Positions 58,601-64,000 of a DNA stretch of 64,000 nucleotides are shown here, one piece after another. A program made the translations under genes and the position numbers. The notes below the pieces were generated by a model. That model was not told the DNA's origin and did not search any database. It worked only from the letters and a program-made list of their open reading frames with translations. Numbering within the stretch: position 1 is the first letter of the stretch; every line of letters begins with the position of its first letter. This DNA is from Galbula dea (Eukaryota > Chordata > Aves > Piciformes > Galbulidae). Location: contig VWZX01001688.1 in NCBI GenBank assembly GCA_013399015.1, forward strand, positions 4,118,220 to 4,182,219, written 5' to 3'.

Positions 58601-61600
58601 TATGTAGCTATGTGGTGATGTTCAATACAGAAGAGGGCAAAATCTGAGGATGGACATCTTGGTGCCTATCAGCAGACAATGAAATAACTGTGAAATGAAG
58701 CATCTGCAGCTAATTAGTACAGACTTCATCTGTATCATTGTTACTGTCTTATTTCACAATGCCAAACAGGTGTTAGTCCTGTCTTCAGCCCTGAAGAACA
58801 AAGCACCTCTTCACAAAACACTTGCCTCTCAAAATGGGGCTGAACACATTCTTCATTTTGGCAAAACACAAAGCCTGTATTTTTTGGTAGCCTTTTATTG
58901 TCTGCCTCTTCACTGCAGTCAGTTATGTGATGCCTGTAAAAAGATTTGCCTTTAGTAATCTTAAAATTGTATGGCATGTGCTAGGAAACACACTCTAAAT
59001 CGAGGACTTGTCATTTAAATTTAAGTGGTATATGGATAGTAATTAAAGATTGTATTTTGCTTTCAGATTTCTCTGCAGGAAAGCAATTTAGGTAGACATG
59101 GGAATTCAAAATCTCTGGTAAAACAAATCAGGAGGCAGGACCAAACATGAAGCATGCAGTAAACTTATCTTCATACAGAAGCAAGCAATTAATGGATTTG
59201 TATGTACAATTTGATGTACAAAAATTAAACCAAACACTATTACTGTCATAATGAAGTGCACTTCATTAGATTTTTCTGTGTATGTAACAGACCATCTGCT
59301 TAATCAGAAAGGCAGATTAAATAACACAAAGGCTGTTCTTTAACATATAAAGACACTCCTAAACATAAATGAAAGTGTTATATAGACTCTACAACTGTAT
59401 TTCCAGGTTTGCAGCCAAGTAGGAGGTGAGGGGACACAGTTCTTGCCTTTGTGACTAGACAGCTTTTAATTTCCTTCTGAGGCAAGGATGTGCAAACAGT
59501 AGCTGTAATCAGGTATTCCACAAAAGCTAGCACAGCCACCATTAGCAACCTTCATATCCCTCATTTGAGAAACCAGCTATGCCAACTCTAGTACAATTCC
59601 AATAATGAGAACCATTTGCATAGAGTTATGAAAGGCTAATGCTTCAACAAGCTTTAAAGGATACTAATCATCCAGTTTTTCTAGGAGATCATGGGCAAAG
59701 AAAATTAACATATGATTTAGTTTATGGCAATGAGCCATGCAAATTGCATAGTTGGTGAGGGTGCAAAGATGAACATTTGGGTAGGCTTGTGTAAACAGGT
59801 TGGGTATACATAAGTCAATGAACTGGGGGGAGGAGGGAGATATATTGGGGTTGGGGGGTGCTTAGTTTTATTTTGATTCACAAATGAAAAACAAAAAACA
59901 ATGTTACTTAGAGTGAAATATTAGCAATCTAAATTCTGTATGATAACACAAGTACAGTGCAAATCAATGCTCTCTCTGTTAGTGAGACAGGGAAATCAAA
60001 ATGGATCTAATTATTTCTCAGATAAGCTGGATTTTAAATATCATTTTTTGACCTAAGTGCAGCTCCTTAGTCTAGGAGTAGTGAAATTATTGACAGCACG
60101 AATGCATGAGAAATAACCCAAACCAGCTCAATTATCACCTGAAAGGAAATATGTGAAGAGGTATTGAATATTGTACTGAACAGTTTTTTGTTTGCTTTGC
60201 TTAAGGAAAGCTAGAGTACAAGGCTTTGTTTTTCCTTTGTTGCTGGTTTTCAGATCAGAACATGACTTAATTGGTACTGGGGGCAGAAGCATCTTTCACA
60301 CACTTCCCTGCTCTTGTGCCCTTCTAAATGAACAGGATTTCTTATTTGGCCACCAAAAACTGCTTGTAAGTTTTCATCTTTGAAGGTTCTGTGATGCTTA
60401 GCAAAGAAATTGGGGAAGATGTAGGAGACTATTTCTTAATTAATGCCAACCACTGAAGCTAGCACAGGCAGCAGGGAGTATATTTGGTTCAGGGAATAGT
60501 ATCTTCCAGACTAGAACAGCAAAGAGGCAACTCAGGGAACAGAATCTTCTGGGATAGCTGGAGCTATGTGACAGTTTTTGTTTTGTTTTCTTAAGTGCTG
60601 TCCCTTTGGTAGTTCTTCTTAATTAAAAATTATTCTGAAGCAATACTTTGCTTCTAATGTGACAGTTACTCCCAATTTGTTGTAGAATTACTAATCAGAA
60701 AAGGCAAATAGCTTCCCAGGCATATGTACAAATATTGCCATTTAGAAAATTAATTCAATGATATACTACTCACTTCCTTGTTTTATTGGAAGCTGGTAAG
60801 GGTAGAACATGTAACACAAGGTTTTAACACTACTTTTCCTGAAGAGATAAGTACATTAAGGCCTGTAAATGGTGCATGAAAGCTCTCCATGATCAAAACC
60901 ACCACATCAAGGATCTTCCAGCAATCAGATTTTCTGACTAAAGGAAAAGATGGAATTAACTAAGAATACACTTCCCACATTGATATAGCAATGAATACAA
61001 GATCATTAAGCCATTTGCATAATGAGTGAGTGTGTGTTAAAAGCAAAAAGTAATCTCTTCATGGGAGGAAAACTCTAGAAACAAGACATATCTTAATTGG
61101 AAATTGTCACTACAAAAATGCATTGATTTGAAAAATACTGCTTAGCATTATCATCATCAGTCCTGTTGCAATAAATTCATTTATTTGAATTAAAATGTGG
61201 AAAACAAATGAGAACCACAGATTTACAATGGTCATTTTAAGATAAATTGGCACAAAGCAATCTACAACTTACTTAGAAAGATTAACACTACCTACTTCTT
61301 GTGAGAAGTTTAAATCCCAGCAGTTTCCTTCTACACCCTTCCAACTGCTCTTTCAATTTTTGTCATCTTATTTTGTGGAGCCATAAAGTACAACAGTCCT
61401 AATGGAGAAACTAGAAAACAAAAGCACCAGCCTGCAGTTTAAGCTCAGAGGGGTGGCTTGTGCAAGCCAGAGAAGGGGAGTCTGACTTTCAGCACACACT
61501 ACATCTGCAGAAGGTTTGCACATCTTTTCCCCAGGTTGTCACAAATCAAACCACTCACAGATGGCCACCACAAGCAGGCTGACACTGTGTGCAGCTTGCT

Positions 61601-63936
61601 GTGCCACACCATGGGCAGGATCAGAGGCACTCAGCAAAAGCACTGTCTTGCAGGAGTGCCTGAGTTTGAACAGATCTAATCAGCAGTTCAGTCAGAGCTG
61701 CCTTCTCCACCTGGCCAGAAGTGTTTATAGACAAAAACAGTATGCTAGTGTTTCCCTGACATTCATGCTAATAAACTCTGGAAGGAAATCAGCATTAGGA
61801 AGCAAAACAACATATAATTGCCATAGACAAGTACTGCAAAACAGCCAATTTATCTGTGATTCAAATGAAAAATTACTATTACTCTGCCTTCATTTGCTAT
61901 CTCCTGTATTAGAACCTGTTATCAACCGTATTCCCCATCCAGAGTCCAGAAATAATCGAGTTTAATGCCCAGCAGAAGTGAGTAGGTTGACTTAATAACC
62001 ATAATGTATATATTTTGGTTCAATAATTACTTTCTTTCAAGGGAGGAAGGTTATGGAGCCATCACAAATCTAGCTTTGACATAAAACCTCAGTTTTAAAC
62101 AGAGTTAAACACCATGGGAAGAGTCAGTCAAGTGGAAAAAGATAGACATAGGATGCAACAGAGTACATTAACTGACAATTAGAGAAGATTCTTATTAAAA
62201 AACCAAACCACAAACCCAAGACAAATTACAAATCAATTACCTCTTACTCTCAAGCCCATGAAAATTGAGGGTTTTTTGACACCATACTGTGAGATACTGG
62301 CAGGGTTTTTTTCTATTCTGTACAAACAAATGCTTCAAGCCCAGACTCATTACACTGGCCAGCTACACACCTCCAAATAACCTTCAACAATAGTAATAAA
62401 ATGCTTGACAATGTCACCAAATCCCAAGAGGGTGAATTATTAATGATCAAAATTCCTCTCTGGAAAAATGATCACGGTCAGCACCCTGGCATCTCCCTGT
62501 CAGAGGCTTCTCCATCCCACGGCCAAAGAATGTTGTTCAACAGGGTATTTCTGAAAACTGTCTGTGCTGAAATTGATATTGATCTGCACTGCTGCAGGGT
62601 GAGGCAGACAGCTGCCTGCTTCTCACTCTGCCCACATGGAGCAGCACAGAGAGTTCCATAAAGAAAAGGAAACTAGATACAAAGAAGGCAGGCTCCAGTG
62701 CTGGCATGGACTCACATCGTCCCATTACTTGTGACTGCCATGCTCTAAGAGCACAAAACACAGAGGCAAGAGTTAGGGAGACACACAAAACTAGTGTGCC
62801 ATGGTTCAAACCAGCTCTTATCTAAGCAGCAAGTTCACTACCAAAAATGTCACTATTCCCAAAGCATCACTATTCTTTCCAGAGGGCTCAGCCTGCTGAC
62901 TGCTTCTGGAAGCCTCACTGGCAGAAGAGCCCTCCCAGAAAAACTCAGCAGTAGGAGTGGGACCAGACAGAAGACACAACAGCAGTAGAAGGGCACCATT
63001 ACTCTATAAACTTTTCTGAATTTGGCAGATAAAATGCAAGTATCTACAACTGCTTTCTCAGAATTAAGCCAAACTGCCTGCAGTTGATTGCCAAGTATGT
63101 TGAAGGAAGTATCCATGGAGAATGAATGAGAGCAAGCACATTTTTAATGCATCAGCGTTTCTTACCAGTAATTTCTTTTCATGCAGCTTTTACTCTCTTG
63201 GCTGATACCAATTGTACTTTCCCTGTAGTTTCTTCAGGAAGCAGAGATTTGTGAATTGATTGGCTCCTGGCTGCTCTCATTTATAACATGCTGCCATAAT
63301 TCCAGGTTCGTGCTTCTAATTCTACTGTTCTTGTTAAAAAAGGTATTACTTTCTGACAATAGATGATCATCTCTCTAGGGTGCTCCTGCAAAGCAAAAAA
63401 ACAAAAGCTGTGAGGCTCATGGTGTTGTTTCTGAACAACAGGAAGAGGTCATCCAAGCTTACTCCAATTTACTCAGACTGCACAAATCTGATAACATTCT
63501 CATCTCAGAGATACTATTCCTTAAAGGTTTTCCATAACACACTTGAAAGGGGGTTTTTTAATCCAGATAATTAAAGGAAGAAAGACTGGGAAAATGCTGC
63601 CATTTCTGTAGACAAAAGCAGGCTTCATATGCTGTTTTCCAAATTACATGACACTTTTTAAAGTAAATAAGACAGAAGGACTTTGTGATTACTCCTACCA
63701 ACTAGTAATGGCTAGAAGAGTGTAGAATGGGGAGACCAGCAGAACTGTCAGGTGGATGTGCAGGATCTGACCTTCAAGGACATTGGCAATTTAAAAGAGG
63801 AAAGCCTGTAGATGGTGAATATTGCATGCTGAATGTGTTCAAGAGACCTGCTTTCCTCAATATCCTGTTCCAACTGCCATTGCAGAATAAAGGCAATGCA
63901 TTCAGGGTTTTGGCAAGTGGGTTTTTGTGGTTTTAG

Positions 63937-63952
63937 TTGGTTGGTTGGTTGG
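63937..63952. repeat. (TTGG)4 microsatellite
   Basis: Four TTGG units are followed by GTATTTTG near the right edge of the window. Confidence 0.8.
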
Positions 63953-64000
63953 GTATTTTGCAACAGTCCTAATGACATCATTTGGTAGACTGATCAGCTA

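Larger units (their letters stand above)
51919..64000. other. Downstream flank of MC3R, no gene recognised
   Basis: This is unique AT-rich sequence with the G/T tract at 52.5 kb and a short (TTGG)n at 63.94 kb. The longest open frame (61516-61965, plus, 149 codons) has no similarity that I recognise and no clear splice context. Its length is within what chance gives over 64 kb in six frames. FAM210B, the neighbour on this side in mammals, was not seen. Confidence 0.6.

Noticed and set aside
61516..61965. 149-codon plus-strand open frame
   Set aside because: No family resemblance and no promoter or splice context; the expected chance number of such frames over six frames is not small.
1..64000. 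CRISPR arrays, rRNA, tRNA, bacterial operons
   Set aside because: None seen; the sequence is vertebrate nuclear DNA with introns and CR1 elements.

Overview
The window is vertebrate nuclear DNA, almost certainly from a bird. It is AT-rich and has long introns and long gene-free stretches. It carries CR1 retrotransposon pieces, one ending in the typical ATTCTATGATTCT tail. It also holds a melanocortin receptor whose sequence fits the avian MC3R type. Two single N's (3131 and 49288) mark assembly gaps.

Left third (about 2.7-24.7 kb, minus strand): a multi-exon formin gene. I could chain 15 exons whose splice sites and reading phases all agree, giving 692 continuous codons. Domain order is a short helical segment, a first PH-like domain, a second PH domain, a short proline-rich FH1, and an FH2 domain lacking only its last part. 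Tandem PH domains before FH1-FH2 fit the subtype described as pleckstrin homology domain-containing formins (PHCF). As I recall the phylogenetic literature, PHCFs occur in many vertebrates but not in placental mammals, and humans keep only gene fragments. The 5' end and the last FH2 exon(s) were not identified. Introns hold two CR1 fragments and a small duplication next to an N.

Middle (about 24.7-49.5 kb): no gene I can support. It holds G/T-rich tracts, an old decayed CR1 copy (about 31.0-31.9 kb), a plus-strand exon-like segment with strong splice signals (37,911-37,994), a small CpG-rich pocket ending in a splice donor (about 39.9-40.2 kb), and other simple repeats.

Right part: MC3R, plus strand, with its coding region in one exon. 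The first in-frame ATG is at 50,131 and the protein has 325 residues. CCAAT and TATA boxes lie about 0.45-0.5 kb upstream. A very strong pyrimidine tract plus CAG ends 38 bases before the ATG, suggesting a spliced 5' UTR. From 51.1 kb to the end I see no gene.

The formin and MC3R are divergently transcribed across about 25 kb. Nothing in the sequence links their functions: one is a predicted actin nucleator/elongator with membrane-binding modules, the other a hypothalamic-type peptide-hormone GPCR. In mammals MC3R lies near CBLN4 and FAM210B; neither was found here.
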